DNA from: Alphaproteobacteria bacterium
GTDB lineage: Bacteria; Pseudomonadota; Alphaproteobacteria; SMXS01
DNA length: 64,000 nucleotides
Reading direction: 5' to 3'
Assembly: GCA_028284945.1 (NCBI GenBank)
Contig: JANQQJ010000042.1
Coordinates: 1 to 64,000 of the forward strand
The notes under the pieces are model-generated. The model was not told where the DNA came from. It searched no databases and worked only from the letters and a program-made list of their open reading frames with translations. Positions 1-8,787 of the stretch are shown in pieces (positions within the stretch are counted from its first letter, which is position 1; the number at the start of each line of letters is the position of its first letter). The translations under genes and the position numbers were made by a program.

Positions 1-134
1 AAGCCCCTGAACCTGAATATGACAGGGGCTACTATAAGCTCTACGTCGATACAGTGCTGCAGGCCGACAAGGGCGCCGATCTTTCCTTCCTGTGCGGCAA
101 TAGCGGCGATGCCGTGACCCGAGAATCGCATTGA
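1..134 (+). CDS. IlvD/Edd-family sugar-acid dehydratase, C-terminal end only
   Basis: The window opens inside this gene; 43 codons in frame 3 lead to a TGA at 132-134. The tail (GYYKLYVDTVLQADKGADL, then a short Gly/Ser stretch and a terminal ESH) matches the C-terminus of IlvD/Edd dehydratases of the aldonate type (arabinonate, xylonate and galactonate dehydratases), which end in a conserved YV-x-x-VLQAD-x-G-x-D block. These Fe-S or Mg enzymes dehydrate aldonates to 2-keto-3-deoxy acids. The genes that follow (sugar dehydrogenase, KDGal kinase, KDPGal aldolase, lactonase, beta-galactosidase) make galactonate the likely substrate (inference). The stop overlaps the TTG start of the next gene. 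Confidence 0.8.
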   Translation, partial: APEPEYDRGYYKLYVDTVLQADKGADLSFLCGNSGDAVTRESH

Positions 135-907
135 CCGTGGTGGGCCAGACGGATCAGGGAGCGCGCTATCCCAGCCTCAGCGGTAAGTCTGTTTTCGTAA
201 CAGGCGGTGCAACCGGCATCGGTGCAGCCATCGTAGACGCCTTTGCTCAACAGGGAGCGTTTGTTGCTTTTGCCGATATAGACGAGCACGCAGGAAGCGC
301 GTTGGAGGGCCGGTTTGGCGAAGACCGGACACGCTTTACTCAGTGCGATGTCAGCGACACCAAGGCATTGCAGCGCGTCATAGACGGCCTGGGCCGCGGG
401 GCGGGCGGATTTGATGTTCTGGTTAACAATGCTGCGCGTGATGACCGGCATACTTTGGACGATCTGACGCCCGGCGGATGGGATGATCTCATGGCGGTCA
501 ATCTAAAGCCGCAGTTTTTTGCCGCACAGGCGGCGGCTAAATCCATGAAGCGGCTTGGCGGTGGGACCATCATCAATCTCGCTTCGAACGCTGCGCTTCT
601 CGGTCTTGCGGGTTATCCCGCCTATGTTGCTGCGAAGGGCGCCATCATTTCGATGACCAAAGCGCTGGCTCGCGAACTCGGTCCGGCAGATATCCGCGTC
701 AACGCTGTTGCTCCAGGTTGGGTGATTACGGAGCGGCAGGAAAAGCTCTGGCTGACACCTGACGCAGAATCGGAGCTTATGGCGCAACAGTCGCTCAAAG
801 CCAGGATAGAACCCGACGATGTTGCCCGGCTTTGCCTTTTTCTGGCGTCAAGCGACAGCCGTTTTATCACTGGACAGTGTCTGGTCATCGATGGTGGGCG
901 AGTTTGA
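131..907 (+). CDS. SDR-family sugar 1-dehydrogenase (probable galactose dehydrogenase)
   Basis: A 258-residue classical short-chain dehydrogenase. It has the dinucleotide motif TGGATGIG near residue 25, an Asp at the end of beta-2 (FADID), which favours NAD, NNAA at about 100, and the catalytic Ser and YVAAK near 150-170. The TTG start at 131 overlaps the upstream stop as TTGA, and the residues just after it resemble the N-terminus of sugar-oxidising SDRs. In this operon the likely job is oxidation of galactose (or arabinose) to the lactone, step one of the De Ley-Doudoroff route (inference from neighbours). The stop overlaps the next ATG by one base. Substrate specificity cannot be read from sequence. 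Confidence 0.85.
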   Translation: MTVVGQTDQGARYPSLSGKSVFVTGGATGIGAAIVDAFAQQGAFVAFADIDEHAGSALEGRFGEDRTRFTQCDVSDTKALQRVIDGLGRGAGGFDVLVNNAARDDRHTLDDLTPGGWDDLMAVNLKPQFFAAQAAAKSMKRLGGGTIINLASNAALLGLAGYPAYVAAKGAIISMTKALARELGPADIRVNAVAPGWVITERQEKLWLTPDAESELMAQQSLKARIEPDDVARLCLFLASSDSRFITGQCLVIDGGRV

Positions 908-1857
908 TGCCGGCAAGCGATGCGGCGTTGATCGGTGTTGACTGGGGTACCTCCAGCTTTCGCGCTTTTCTTATGACCGAGGGGGGCGATCTTCTGAACA
1001 GGACGCGCTCTGCTGATGGCGTTCTGGGCCTCTCAAAGGACGCGTTTCCCCAATTTCTGACAGATCGTTTGCGTGACTGGCTCTCCGGCTATCCCGGTAT
1101 CCCGATCCTCATGTCGGGAATGGTCGGCAGTACCGTCGGGTGGGTGGACGTGCCCTATCTGACCTGCCCGGTATCTTCAAAAGACCTTACCACGGCGTTG
1201 CATTACGTGGGTGCTTTGGAAGGCCACAATGTCTGGATTGTGCCGGGGATCAAAACCATGGCGGCGTCCGGCAGTCCCGATGTCATGCGTGGCGAAGAAA
1301 CTCAGATTGCGGGCGCGCTATCTTTGCTTGGCGGCGCGGGCGGGCAAGGTTTGTTCTGCCTGCCGGGGACCCATTCCAAATGGGTGTTGGTTGACGGGAC
1401 GGGCATTGCCTCCTTCGCCACCTATTTGACCGGCGAACTTTTTGCAGTGCTGGGGACGCACAGCATTTTGAGGTTTGACGACGGGATGACTGTGGATGAA
1501 AGCGCTCCGGCGTTTCTAAACGGCATTCAATTTGCAAAAACACCAGGTGGTTTGCCCCATCATTTGTTTTCCGCACGGGCAAGAGTACTGACCGGTGAGA
1601 TCGGATCGGATGATGTGCCGTCATACTTGTCCGGGCTGTTAATTGCCCATGAGCTCATGGCGGCAGCCGGTATTTTTGGATTGGACAAGGACGTGACCTT
1701 GATTGGCGATCCGTCGCTGACCCGCACCTATCAGAGCGCTTGTAACCATCTGGGGATCGCTGCGACGGCCGTAAATGGTGAACAATGCGCGCAGCGCGGT
1801 TTGCATGAGTTTTCAAGGCACCTGTCCCTTCGCTCCAAGGGGACGGCAGATGCATGA
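907..1857 (+). CDS. dgoK: 2-dehydro-3-deoxygalactonokinase (DgoK)
   Basis: 316 residues, phosphorylating 2-keto-3-deoxygalactonate with ATP to the 6-phosphate. The start is the ATG at 907, which overlaps the preceding TGA (TGATG). An open frame exists upstream, but the family N-terminus begins here with LIGVDWGTSSFRAF, the ASKHA phosphate loop. Other DgoK signatures are SGMVGSTVGW, MRGEETQIAGA and LPGTHSKWV. The length fits the family (about 290-330). It sits directly before the aldolase, which starts 8 bases inside this gene, so the pair is translationally coupled. Confidence 0.93.
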   Translation: MPASDAALIGVDWGTSSFRAFLMTEGGDLLNRTRSADGVLGLSKDAFPQFLTDRLRDWLSGYPGIPILMSGMVGSTVGWVDVPYLTCPVSSKDLTTALHYVGALEGHNVWIVPGIKTMAASGSPDVMRGEETQIAGALSLLGGAGGQGLFCLPGTHSKWVLVDGTGIASFATYLTGELFAVLGTHSILRFDDGMTVDESAPAFLNGIQFAKTPGGLPHHLFSARARVLTGEIGSDDVPSYLSGLLIAHELMAAAGIFGLDKDVTLIGDPSLTRTYQSACNHLGIAATAVNGEQCAQRGLHEFSRHLSLRSKGTADA

Positions 1858-2494
1858 CAAGTTGGATTACTGTCTTGATTTGATGCCTGTCGTCGCCATT
1901 TTGCGCGGCGTCCGGCCCGATGAGGTGACCGGTGTTGCAGCCGCGTTGGTAGCTAGTGGCATTTCCATCATCGAGGTGCCGCTGAATTCGCCGCAACCGC
2001 TGGAGAGTATTGCCGCCCTGGCAAATCTGTCGAGTGAAGATCTGATGGTTGGGGCTGGCACCGTTTTGAAGCAAGAGCAGGTCCATCAGGTCGCCGACGC
2101 CGGAGGCGAGATCATCGTTTCGCCCAATATGGACCCCTTGGTTATCCGGGCCACAAGAGCTGCAGGCCTTGCCTCTGCTCCGGGGATTTTGACGCCGACC
2201 GAAGCGTTCGCGGCCCTGGATGCCGGCGCTGATGCGCTGAAGCTCTTTCCTGCTACCGTCGCTGGACCGTCCGGCGTGGGGCAGCTGCGCGCAGTCCTTC
2301 CGTCAGGAACCAGACTTCTTGCTGTTGGTGGTGTCGCGGCTGATAACCTGCGGAATTATTGGACGGCGGGAGCATCAGGATTCGGCCTGGGCGGCGCGCT
2401 CTACCAACCCGGCGACCAGCCGGATGACGTCGCGCAGAAAGCATCGGCAATCACACGCGCCGTTGTATCGCTTCAAGAAGAGGGGGAGGGATAA
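1850..2494 (+). CDS. dgoA: 2-dehydro-3-deoxy-6-phosphogalactonate aldolase (DgoA)
   Basis: 214 residues of the KDPG/KHG aldolase family; it cleaves KDPGal to pyruvate and glyceraldehyde 3-phosphate. The motifs are in order: PVVAILRG, the galacto-type IEVPLNSP (where Eda has EVTLRT), GAGTVL, SPNMDP, the Schiff-base lysine in GADALKLFPA, and AVGGV. The EVPLNSP block separates DgoA from Eda and supports galacto specificity. The ATG at 1850 precedes MHDKLDYCLDLMP and overlaps the kinase end. A purine-rich stretch (agggggaggg) near the 3' end serves as the ribosome site of the next gene. Confidence 0.93.
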   Translation: MHDKLDYCLDLMPVVAILRGVRPDEVTGVAAALVASGISIIEVPLNSPQPLESIAALANLSSEDLMVGAGTVLKQEQVHQVADAGGEIIVSPNMDPLVIRATRAAGLASAPGILTPTEAFAALDAGADALKLFPATVAGPSGVGQLRAVLPSGTRLLAVGGVAADNLRNYWTAGASGFGLGGALYQPGDQPDDVAQKASAITRAVVSLQEEGEG

Positions 2495-3357
2495 TGGAAC
2501 CGCGATGCGTTGTGGATTGCGCCAATGTTCTGGGCGAGGGCCCGGTATGGAGTGTGTCGGATCAGGCGCTCTATTGGGTAGACATCAACGGAAAGTGCTT
2601 TCAGCGATATGATCCGCTGACAGAACATTATGAACGCCGGGCATTGCCTATGCGTGCAACGGCGCTGACGCCTAAGAAAAGTGGCGGCTTTCTGTTGGCA
2701 ACTGAAAACGGCCTTGCTGATTACGATCCGGCTTCGGGATCGCTTGATGTCTTTCTCGACCCTGAGCCCGACCGGCCTGACAATCGATCGAATGACGGCA
2801 AGTGTGATCCACAGGGCCGATTTTGGATCGGCACCATGGACAATAACGTCAAGCCCGGGCAGGGCGCTCTATACCGATATGATGGCGACGAGTGTGTGCG
2901 CATGCTCGATGGCATCGATATCGCCAATACGCTGGCATGGGGGCCAGAGGGCGTGTTCTATACCGCTGATTCACTTGCCAAAACGATCTATGCCTTCGAC
3001 TTCGACGCGGATAAAGGCGCGATCACCAATCAACGGATCTTTGCTGAAATGACAGACGCCGCATTTGGGCCGGACGGGTCTTGCATCGATGCGCAGGGCT
3101 ACCTTTGGAATGCCCAATGGGATGGGTGGCGCATCGTTCGTTATGCGCCTGACGGGTCGATTGACCGAATTGTCGACATGCCGGTCCAGCGCCCGACAAG
3201 CTGCATGTTCGGTGGCGCGGATTTGGCAACGCTTTTTGTAACCAGCGCCTCTGAAGGCCTGAGTGCTTCCGAGCAGGCGGACCAACCGCAAGCTGGCGGC
3301 TTGTTCGCTTTGGATGTGGGCGTATGCGGCGTTCCAGAAGTCCCGTTTGCGGGATAG
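2494..3357 (+). CDS. SMP-30/gluconolactonase-family sugar lactonase
   Basis: 287 residues forming a six-bladed beta-propeller lactonase. Recognisable family blocks are LGEGPVW (metal-binding Glu) near the N-terminus, RSNDGKCDPQGRFWIGTMD (metal-ligand Asn/Asp), NTLAWGPEG and AQWDGWRIVRY, followed by PTSCMFGG. The expected reaction is metal-dependent opening of an aldonolactone, here probably galactono-lactone made by the SDR at 131. The start overlaps the aldolase stop (TAATG) behind a strong agggggaggg ribosome site. Confidence 0.9.
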   Translation: MEPRCVVDCANVLGEGPVWSVSDQALYWVDINGKCFQRYDPLTEHYERRALPMRATALTPKKSGGFLLATENGLADYDPASGSLDVFLDPEPDRPDNRSNDGKCDPQGRFWIGTMDNNVKPGQGALYRYDGDECVRMLDGIDIANTLAWGPEGVFYTADSLAKTIYAFDFDADKGAITNQRIFAEMTDAAFGPDGSCIDAQGYLWNAQWDGWRIVRYAPDGSIDRIVDMPVQRPTSCMFGGADLATLFVTSASEGLSASEQADQPQAGGLFALDVGVCGVPEVPFAG

Positions 3358-3361
3358 GCGG

Positions 3362-5302
3362 ATGAAACTGGGCGTCTGCTATTACCCTGAACACTGGCCT
3401 GAAGACATGTGGGCAGAGGATGCCGCACGGATGGCGGATATCGGGCTGTCCAAGGTGCGGATCGGCGAATTTGCCTGGAGCCGGATTGAGCCGGCGCTGG
3501 GAATATTCGATTGGGGGTGGTTGGACCGGGCGATCGAGACGTTGGCAGGGCACGGCCTGGAAATCGTTTTGGGGACTCCGACAGCCACGCCGCCAAAATG
3601 GCTGGTTGATCGCCAACCCGATATGCTTGCGCTCGATCAGCATCGGAATCCGCGCCGGTTCGGATCGCGGCGGCACTATTGTTTCTCAAGCCTGTCCTAT
3701 CGCCGGGAATGTGCGCGAATCGTCACAGCCGTCGCAGAGCGTTACGGCGAGCATGACGCGGTTACGGCGTGGCAGACCGACAACGAATATGGCTGCCATG
3801 ATACGGTCGTCAGCTATTCGGCGCATGCCGCTGCGGCGTTCCGCCGATGGCTCGAACACCGCTATGGCGATGTAGGAAGGCTCAATGAAGCGTGGGGAAC
3901 GGTCTTTTGGAGCCAGGAATACCGGTCATTCGACGAGATTGATCCACCTGCGGGAACGGTGACCGAAGCCAACCCGGCACACCGTCTGGATTACCGCCGG
4001 TTTTCGTCCGACCAGGTGGTCTCGTTCAATCAAATTCAGGTCGAGATTTTGCGGCGACTGTCACCCGGACGCGACGTTCTGCATAACTATATGGGGTTCT
4101 ACGCTGGCTTCGATCATCATGCCGTCTCAGATGATCTCGATATTGCCGGTTGGGATAGCTATCCGCTTGGCTTCCTCGATCAGGGTTGGGATGACACTGC
4201 CACCAAGCAACGTTATCTGCGTCAAGGACACCCCGATTTCGCCGGCTTTCACCATGATCTTTACCGCGGTTGTGGCCGATTGTGGGTGATGGAACAGCAG
4301 CCGGGTCCGGTTAACTGGGCCCCGAACAATCCGGCGCCGCTTGATGGGATGGTCCGTGCCTGGACCTGGGAAGCGTTCGCCCATGGTGCCGAACTGGTGT
4401 CTTATTTTCGCTGGCGGCAGGCGCCGTTCGCACAGGAGCAAATGCACGCCGGCTTGAACCGACCTGACGGCACAGAAGATCAGGCCGCCGCTGAGGTGCG
4501 CCAGGTCGCCCGGCAAGTGGCTATGCTGGGTGACATTTCCGGTGTTGAACCCGCGCCGGTGGCTTTGGTCTTCAGCTATGAAGCGGACTGGGTGATTGGC
4601 ATTCAGCCTCAGGGTAACGGTTTCGCGCATTTCCAACTGGTATTCGAATGGTATTCCGCGCTTCGGCGATTGGGATTGGATATCGATATCGTTTCACCGA
4701 AGGCTGATCTCTCGCCCTATCGACTGGTGGTTGTTCCTTGCCTGCCAATTCTGGACGATCAATTTGTGACGAGAGTCTCGCAGCTGGATGTGCCCGTTGT
4801 TTTCGGTCCCCGTTGTGGCAGCAAGACGGTCGAGTATCAGATTCCGGAGGGCCTGCCCCCAGGCCCCTTGCAGCGATTGATGCCGATGAGGGTACTGCGC
4901 GTGGAAAGCCTGCGCACCGGCACTTCTGAAAACGTGTTGCTTGACGGCAATCTCTATCAGGCGACGGTCTGGCGGGAGCATATCGAAAGCGACCTGCCGG
5001 TACTTGCCACCTTTGATGATGGCAGACCTGCCTTGGTTTCAGCGGCAAATCTGCACTATGTAGGCTGCTGGCCAGACGCTGACCTTTTGCAGGCTATGTT
5101 TATGAAACTTTGTACCGAGGCCGGTCTGACAACTGTTGAACTACCCGTCGACATTCGCTTGCGCCGCCGAGGCGACCTGACTTTTGCATTCAACTATGGC
5201 CCGGCTGAAGTCGATTTACCCGCCGATAAGGGGCGCGAATTCGTTCTGGGTGGCCAGACGTTGCCTGCCGCAGGGGTCGCGGCCTGGCGTACGGGCGGCT
5301 AG
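3362..5302 (+). CDS. GH42 beta-galactosidase
   Basis: 646 residues, a glycoside hydrolase family 42 enzyme that releases galactose from beta-galactosides. The ATG at 3362 is chosen because the family N-terminus starts at MKLGVCYYPEHWPEDMW; the open frame upstream lies over the lactonase gene. The acid/base Glu is seen in WQTDNEYGCH (about residue 142) and the nucleophile Glu in WVMEQQPGPVNW (about 310). A trimerisation-type domain (about 400-600) and a small beta domain follow. No signal peptide is evident, so the substrate is probably imported first. The stop codon shares a CTAG with the convergent SDR gene. It closes a complete lactose/galactoside-to-triose-phosphate operon. Confidence 0.95.
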   Translation: MKLGVCYYPEHWPEDMWAEDAARMADIGLSKVRIGEFAWSRIEPALGIFDWGWLDRAIETLAGHGLEIVLGTPTATPPKWLVDRQPDMLALDQHRNPRRFGSRRHYCFSSLSYRRECARIVTAVAERYGEHDAVTAWQTDNEYGCHDTVVSYSAHAAAAFRRWLEHRYGDVGRLNEAWGTVFWSQEYRSFDEIDPPAGTVTEANPAHRLDYRRFSSDQVVSFNQIQVEILRRLSPGRDVLHNYMGFYAGFDHHAVSDDLDIAGWDSYPLGFLDQGWDDTATKQRYLRQGHPDFAGFHHDLYRGCGRLWVMEQQPGPVNWAPNNPAPLDGMVRAWTWEAFAHGAELVSYFRWRQAPFAQEQMHAGLNRPDGTEDQAAAEVRQVARQVAMLGDISGVEPAPVALVFSYEADWVIGIQPQGNGFAHFQLVFEWYSALRRLGLDIDIVSPKADLSPYRLVVVPCLPILDDQFVTRVSQLDVPVVFGPRCGSKTVEYQIPEGLPPGPLQRLMPMRVLRVESLRTGTSENVLLDGNLYQATVWREHIESDLPVLATFDDGRPALVSAANLHYVGCWPDADLLQAMFMKLCTEAGLTTVELPVDIRLRRRGDLTFAFNYGPAEVDLPADKGREFVLGGQTLPAAGVAAWRTGG

Positions 5303-6066
5303 AAATTGGCGGTGTTAAGAATGCCGCCTTCGATGCGAAGATTGGTTCCGGTAATATAGGACGCCGCTGGAGACGCCAGGAACACCGCTGCGTCTGCGAC
5401 TTCTTTTGGCGTTCCCATCCGCCCCATGGGCGAGACGCTATTCGCCCGCTCGAAGGCTTCCGGTGCTTGATTTTTGACCATATCCCAGAAGCCGCCCTCA
5501 AAATAGATTGGCCCGGGTGCAACCGCATTAAAGCGGATGCCCTCATGCGCGTGACGCTGCGCAAGCTGTGACATTCGACTGACAAGCGCGGCCTTGAAGG
5601 CGCCATAGGCTTCTTCACCCGGCGGAACCCGGTTAAAGTTCGCGGCGATCGAGCCAATGAAGACAATCGAGCCGCCTCCGTTTTCCTGCAGGACCGGCAT
5701 GCTTAGCTCTTGTAATTTGATGTGCTGGGCGAAGTCGGTTTCAAAGCCTTCCTGCCAGAATTCATCGCCTTGTTTAGTTGGTCTTGTGGAGACATTGCTG
5801 ACGACAATGTCCAGTCCGCCCAGGGCCTCCACGGCGTTACTGAACCAGCTGCGAACGAATTCGCCTTCACGCATGTCGAAGGCTTCACCGTAACTGGTGA
5901 CGTTGTTGGCCCTGAATTCCGACAAGGCGGTCTGAAGCGCATCGTCACCGCGCGCGCAGGTGGCGATGTGGCAGCCTTCTTGTGCCAGGGTCATCGCAAT
6001 TTGCTTGCCGATACCGCGGCTTCCTCCGGTTACAATGGCTCTTTTGCCGGCGAGTTGCAGGTCCAT
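5299..6066 (-). CDS. SDR-family oxidoreductase
   Basis: 255 residues with TGGSRGIG near the N-terminus, Arg after beta-2 (CARG), which suggests NADP(H), and catalytic Ser and YGAFK around residues 140-160. It is the last of three minus-strand genes (VOC protein, SDR, SDR) that are close enough to share a transcript. The motif candidate at 7870-7889 lies at the head of that unit. The substrate is unknown; with a VOC protein and a second SDR beside it, a catabolic alcohol or ketone step is likely (inference). Confidence 0.85.
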   Translation of the reverse strand: MDLQLAGKRAIVTGGSRGIGKQIAMTLAQEGCHIATCARGDDALQTALSEFRANNVTSYGEAFDMREGEFVRSWFSNAVEALGGLDIVVSNVSTRPTKQGDEFWQEGFETDFAQHIKLQELSMPVLQENGGGSIVFIGSIAANFNRVPPGEEAYGAFKAALVSRMSQLAQRHAHEGIRFNAVAPGPIYFEGGFWDMVKNQAPEAFERANSVSPMGRMGTPKEVADAAVFLASPAASYITGTNLRIEGGILNTANF

Positions 6067-6083
6067 TTCATTCTCCTTGATGT

Positions 6084-6875
6084 CTAACGAGCACCGAGTC
6101 CGCCATCGACCGGGACGGCCACGCCAGACATGAAGCTGGCCTGGTCGCTGGCGAGAAACGCAACGACGGCAGCGATTTCATCCGGGTCGCCATAGCGCCC
6201 CATTGGAATGACACTGTCGATGAACTGCTGGGCTCGGTCTGAATTGCCATTGAACATGGCTTCCTCGAGTTGCCGTACCATTTGGGTATCGGTCGGTGCG
6301 GGGCAGACTGCGTTGACCCGCACCCCCAGCGGCGACAATTCGGTCGACGCAATTTTGGTCATACCGACAACCGCATATTTACTGGCCGCATAGGCAATAA
6401 CACTGCGTCCACCGCCGAGTCCGGAGACCGAGGATATATTGATGATGGAGCCCGCTCCCTGATCCCGCATCACTTGTCCTGCGTGCTGCATGCCAAGAAG
6501 AACGCCCTTTACGTTGACGTCCATCACCTGTTGGAATTGGTCTTCCGAGACGTCGAAAAAGCTGCCCAGGGGTCCGGAAATACCAGCGTTGTTGACCAAT
6601 ATATCCAGCCCTCCCAAATCCGATCGGCATCGCGAGACGGCCTGGTTCCAGTCCGATGCGCGGGTCACGTCGCCATCGAGAAGGATGACGCGCCCAGGGA
6701 ACTCAGATGACATGTCTTCAGCCGTGGACCAGTCGGCCGTCGGCAGATCCATGAGAGCGATGCTTGCTCCTTCGGCCAAACAGCGCCCGCCGCAAGCCAA
6801 CCCGATCCCCGCTGCGCCCCCCGAAATGAGCGCGTACCGGCCTTCCAGCCTTGCGGCTTCGGCTGTTTTTTTCAT
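6084..6875 (-). CDS. SDR-family oxidoreductase (NAD-type)
   Basis: 263 residues. Visible are SGGAAGIG (dinucleotide binding), an Asp at the end of beta-2 (LMDLP) favouring NAD, NNAG near 90, ISSVSG, and YAASK as the active-site pair near 160, with a terminal VDGGLGAR. It lies 17 bases upstream of the SDR at 5299 and 8 bases downstream of the VOC gene, so it is probably the middle gene of a three-gene operon. The tail resembles 3-oxoacyl-reductase/cyclohexanol-dehydrogenase-like SDRs; no substrate can be assigned. Confidence 0.87.
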   Translation of the reverse strand: MKKTAEAARLEGRYALISGGAAGIGLACGGRCLAEGASIALMDLPTADWSTAEDMSSEFPGRVILLDGDVTRASDWNQAVSRCRSDLGGLDILVNNAGISGPLGSFFDVSEDQFQQVMDVNVKGVLLGMQHAGQVMRDQGAGSIINISSVSGLGGGRSVIAYAASKYAVVGMTKIASTELSPLGVRVNAVCPAPTDTQMVRQLEEAMFNGNSDRAQQFIDSVIPMGRYGDPDEIAAVVAFLASDQASFMSGVAVPVDGGLGAR

Positions 6876-6883
6876 GATATTCC

Positions 6884-7834
6884 CTAACCTCTGACCCGGG
6901 CTTCGACGTCAGCCACCCGCTGATGATTTGGACGCGCTGAAAGCGAGAACGAGGATGCGTCGCCGCTGAACTTAATCAGTTCCACTGCGTTGCCGTCGGG
7001 GTCACGCAGATAGGTATAGAGGGCATTGCCGTTACCCATTATGCCGGTCATGAAGCTATGGCCGGCGGTTTCCAGACGGTGGACTTCCGCTTCAATGTTT
7101 TCCACTTCGAAAGCAATGTGTTGCCAACCGGGCGCTGACAGCGGAACCGGTGTTTCTCGCGGCGTTGTTCTGGGGTGTTCATAGGACCAGAGTTCGATCT
7201 GGAATGAGCCTGTCATAATCCAGGCGCCTTTGACGGCGACATCCCTTAGGCCCGTTAGCGCGTCACCTTTAGGGTTGTTGGAGAGCTGTATGCGGGCGCG
7301 TGGCTCTGCGCCCAACAAACACCCATAAAAGTCGGCCATCGGCCCGATATCGGGGGTGGAAAACGAAACATGGGCCAACCAGGGTGCCCAGCTTTTGTCG
7401 GCAATGGGCAGGGCCTCCAGTTCGGTGATGTTGCCGAAGGGGTCGCGCGCATAGCAGTAAAGATTGCCGGTCCCGAGATCGAGCGGGTCTGCGATGGGCC
7501 TGGCACCTGCTGCTACGGCAGGCTCAAAAATAGAGTCCATGTCTCCGACCTGTATGCAGACATGGGTGATGCCCTGTTCATTGACGGGCTTTTCTTGGTA
7601 TGGGGATGGCGCCTGATCCGTGCACTCAAAAAGTTCGAGAAAGCCATTTTCGCCGGCCAGCATCGCGACCTTGATCGTGCCGATATCACCGAACAATTTG
7701 CGGGCATCCGCCTCTCTGTTGCTGGAGGTCTCATACTGCAGGACAGGGCGCAGGTTGAATGCGGCACCGTAATAGGCAGTCGCTGCCGACAAATCCGGCA
7801 CAACCAGGCCTGTATGATGGATTCCCACAATCAT
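6884..7834 (-). CDS. two-domain VOC (glyoxalase/extradiol-dioxygenase-like) protein
   Basis: 316 residues made of two vicinal-oxygen-chelate modules. The first opens HHTGLVVPDL and closes RDPFGNITELE; the second opens LAHVSFSTPDI and closes RDPDGNAVELIKF. The His-start and Glu-end residues expected for metal binding are present in the first module, so a divalent-metal enzyme is possible. The fold fits lactoylglutathione lyases, epimerases and extradiol dioxygenases, and sequence alone does not choose among them. First gene of the minus-strand unit; its start is 36 bases from a motif shared with the TonB-receptor promoter region. Confidence 0.82.
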   Translation of the reverse strand: MIVGIHHTGLVVPDLSAATAYYGAAFNLRPVLQYETSSNREADARKLFGDIGTIKVAMLAGENGFLELFECTDQAPSPYQEKPVNEQGITHVCIQVGDMDSIFEPAVAAGARPIADPLDLGTGNLYCYARDPFGNITELEALPIADKSWAPWLAHVSFSTPDIGPMADFYGCLLGAEPRARIQLSNNPKGDALTGLRDVAVKGAWIMTGSFQIELWSYEHPRTTPRETPVPLSAPGWQHIAFEVENIEAEVHRLETAGHSFMTGIMGNGNALYTYLRDPDGNAVELIKFSGDASSFSLSARPNHQRVADVEARVRG

Positions 7835-7869
7835 TCTGTTTCCTTAGCAGCGTAGCCATGCTGCCCTCT

Positions 7870-7889
7870 TATTATACAATTAGTCAATA
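7870..7889 (-). promoter_or_regulatory. candidate operator upstream of the VOC-SDR-SDR unit
   Basis: On the plus strand the site reads TATTATA-N6-GTCAATA. The same 20-base pattern occurs twice before the TonB-dependent receptor (18101-18120 and, with one change, 18126-18145). On the minus strand, the direction of the genes, it reads TATTGAC-N6-TATAATA. It overlaps the end of the upstream hydrolase gene. The nearby TetR gene at 8788 is the obvious candidate binder (inference). Confidence 0.5.
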
Positions 7890-8767
7890 AGGAATTGCCG
7901 CAGCATTGCGTTTGCTGCCGAGGGCCGTTCCATGCCTGGCCAATGATCGACTTGGTCGAGTGTGATCAGCTGACCATGTGGCGAGACTGCCGCGCTGGCC
8001 TCGAAAAGCTCGGGTACAAATGCTTGATCCTCGCTGCCGTGAATCACCAAAAGCGGACATGTAAGTTTCGGCTCTTCGTTCGCCAGTGACGCTGTTCGGG
8101 GACCTCCCGTCGACCGGATTGCGTTGGCGGTATACCAGTTGATGGCCGGCTGCAATCCACCTGGACCAGTCCAGCTTTCCAGATAGTTTTCTTTGTGGGT
8201 TTTTGCGATGCGGCCCGCTTTGCCGATCGTGCGAGCAAACAGTCCTTCAAGATCTTCAGCAAGCCGATCCGCTGCGCCCGGCACGCATAACGCATCGATG
8301 TAAGCTGATGCACTGGCCTGCACCGGATCGTCCAAAATCGCACGGGCCAGAAGCGAAGGATGCGGCGCGGACAGGGTGGCAAGCCGCCGAACACGATCTT
8401 GAAGTTCTTCTGCCGCCCACCAGCCCAGGATCCCGCCCCAGTCGTGCCCTATGAGATGAAAACGCTCCCATTCCAGCGCATCGGCAATGGCGGCGACGTC
8501 CGCGATCAACGCGTCACGGTGATAATCTGAAACATTGGTCGGGCGCTCTGACAGCCCGCACCCCCTCAGGTCTGGTGCGACGCAGAACGCATGATCGGCT
8601 AGCCCCTCGAGTTGCGGCATCCAGCTTATGGCGCATTCGGGAAAGCCATGTAAAAACAATAATTTGCAATCGCTCGTCTCGGAGCCGGAGAGCAATATGC
8701 TATGCTCTAGCCTTGCTGTATGCAGGGTGCGTCTTCTAATATGCATCGGCCAACCGATTTCCTCCAA
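7880..8767 (-). CDS. alpha/beta hydrolase, epoxide-hydrolase/dehalogenase type
   Basis: 295 residues with the alpha/beta-hydrolase order complete. HGFPECAISW carries the oxyanion loop, DLRGCGLSERP follows, LIGHDWGG carries an Asp nucleophile rather than Ser, HGSEDQAF is the acid region and VDHWPGMERP holds the catalytic His. An Asp nucleophile in GHDWGG points to epoxide hydrolases or haloalkane dehalogenases, not esterases. The start at 8767 or the internal ATG at 8746 are both possible. It is divergent from the TetR gene, only about 20 bases away, so the two promoters must overlap coding sequence. Confidence 0.87.
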   Translation of the reverse strand: MEEIGWPMHIRRRTLHTARLEHSILLSGSETSDCKLLFLHGFPECAISWMPQLEGLADHAFCVAPDLRGCGLSERPTNVSDYHRDALIADVAAIADALEWERFHLIGHDWGGILGWWAAEELQDRVRRLATLSAPHPSLLARAILDDPVQASASAYIDALCVPGAADRLAEDLEGLFARTIGKAGRIAKTHKENYLESWTGPGGLQPAINWYTANAIRSTGGPRTASLANEEPKLTCPLLVIHGSEDQAFVPELFEASAAVSPHGQLITLDQVDHWPGMERPSAANAMLRQFLID

Positions 8768-8787
8768 CTCTGAGAACCCCGCCGGTC

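Noticed and set aside
3263-3361. Upstream extension of the GH42 frame
   Set aside because: It would overlap the lactonase gene, and the family N-terminus begins at 3362.
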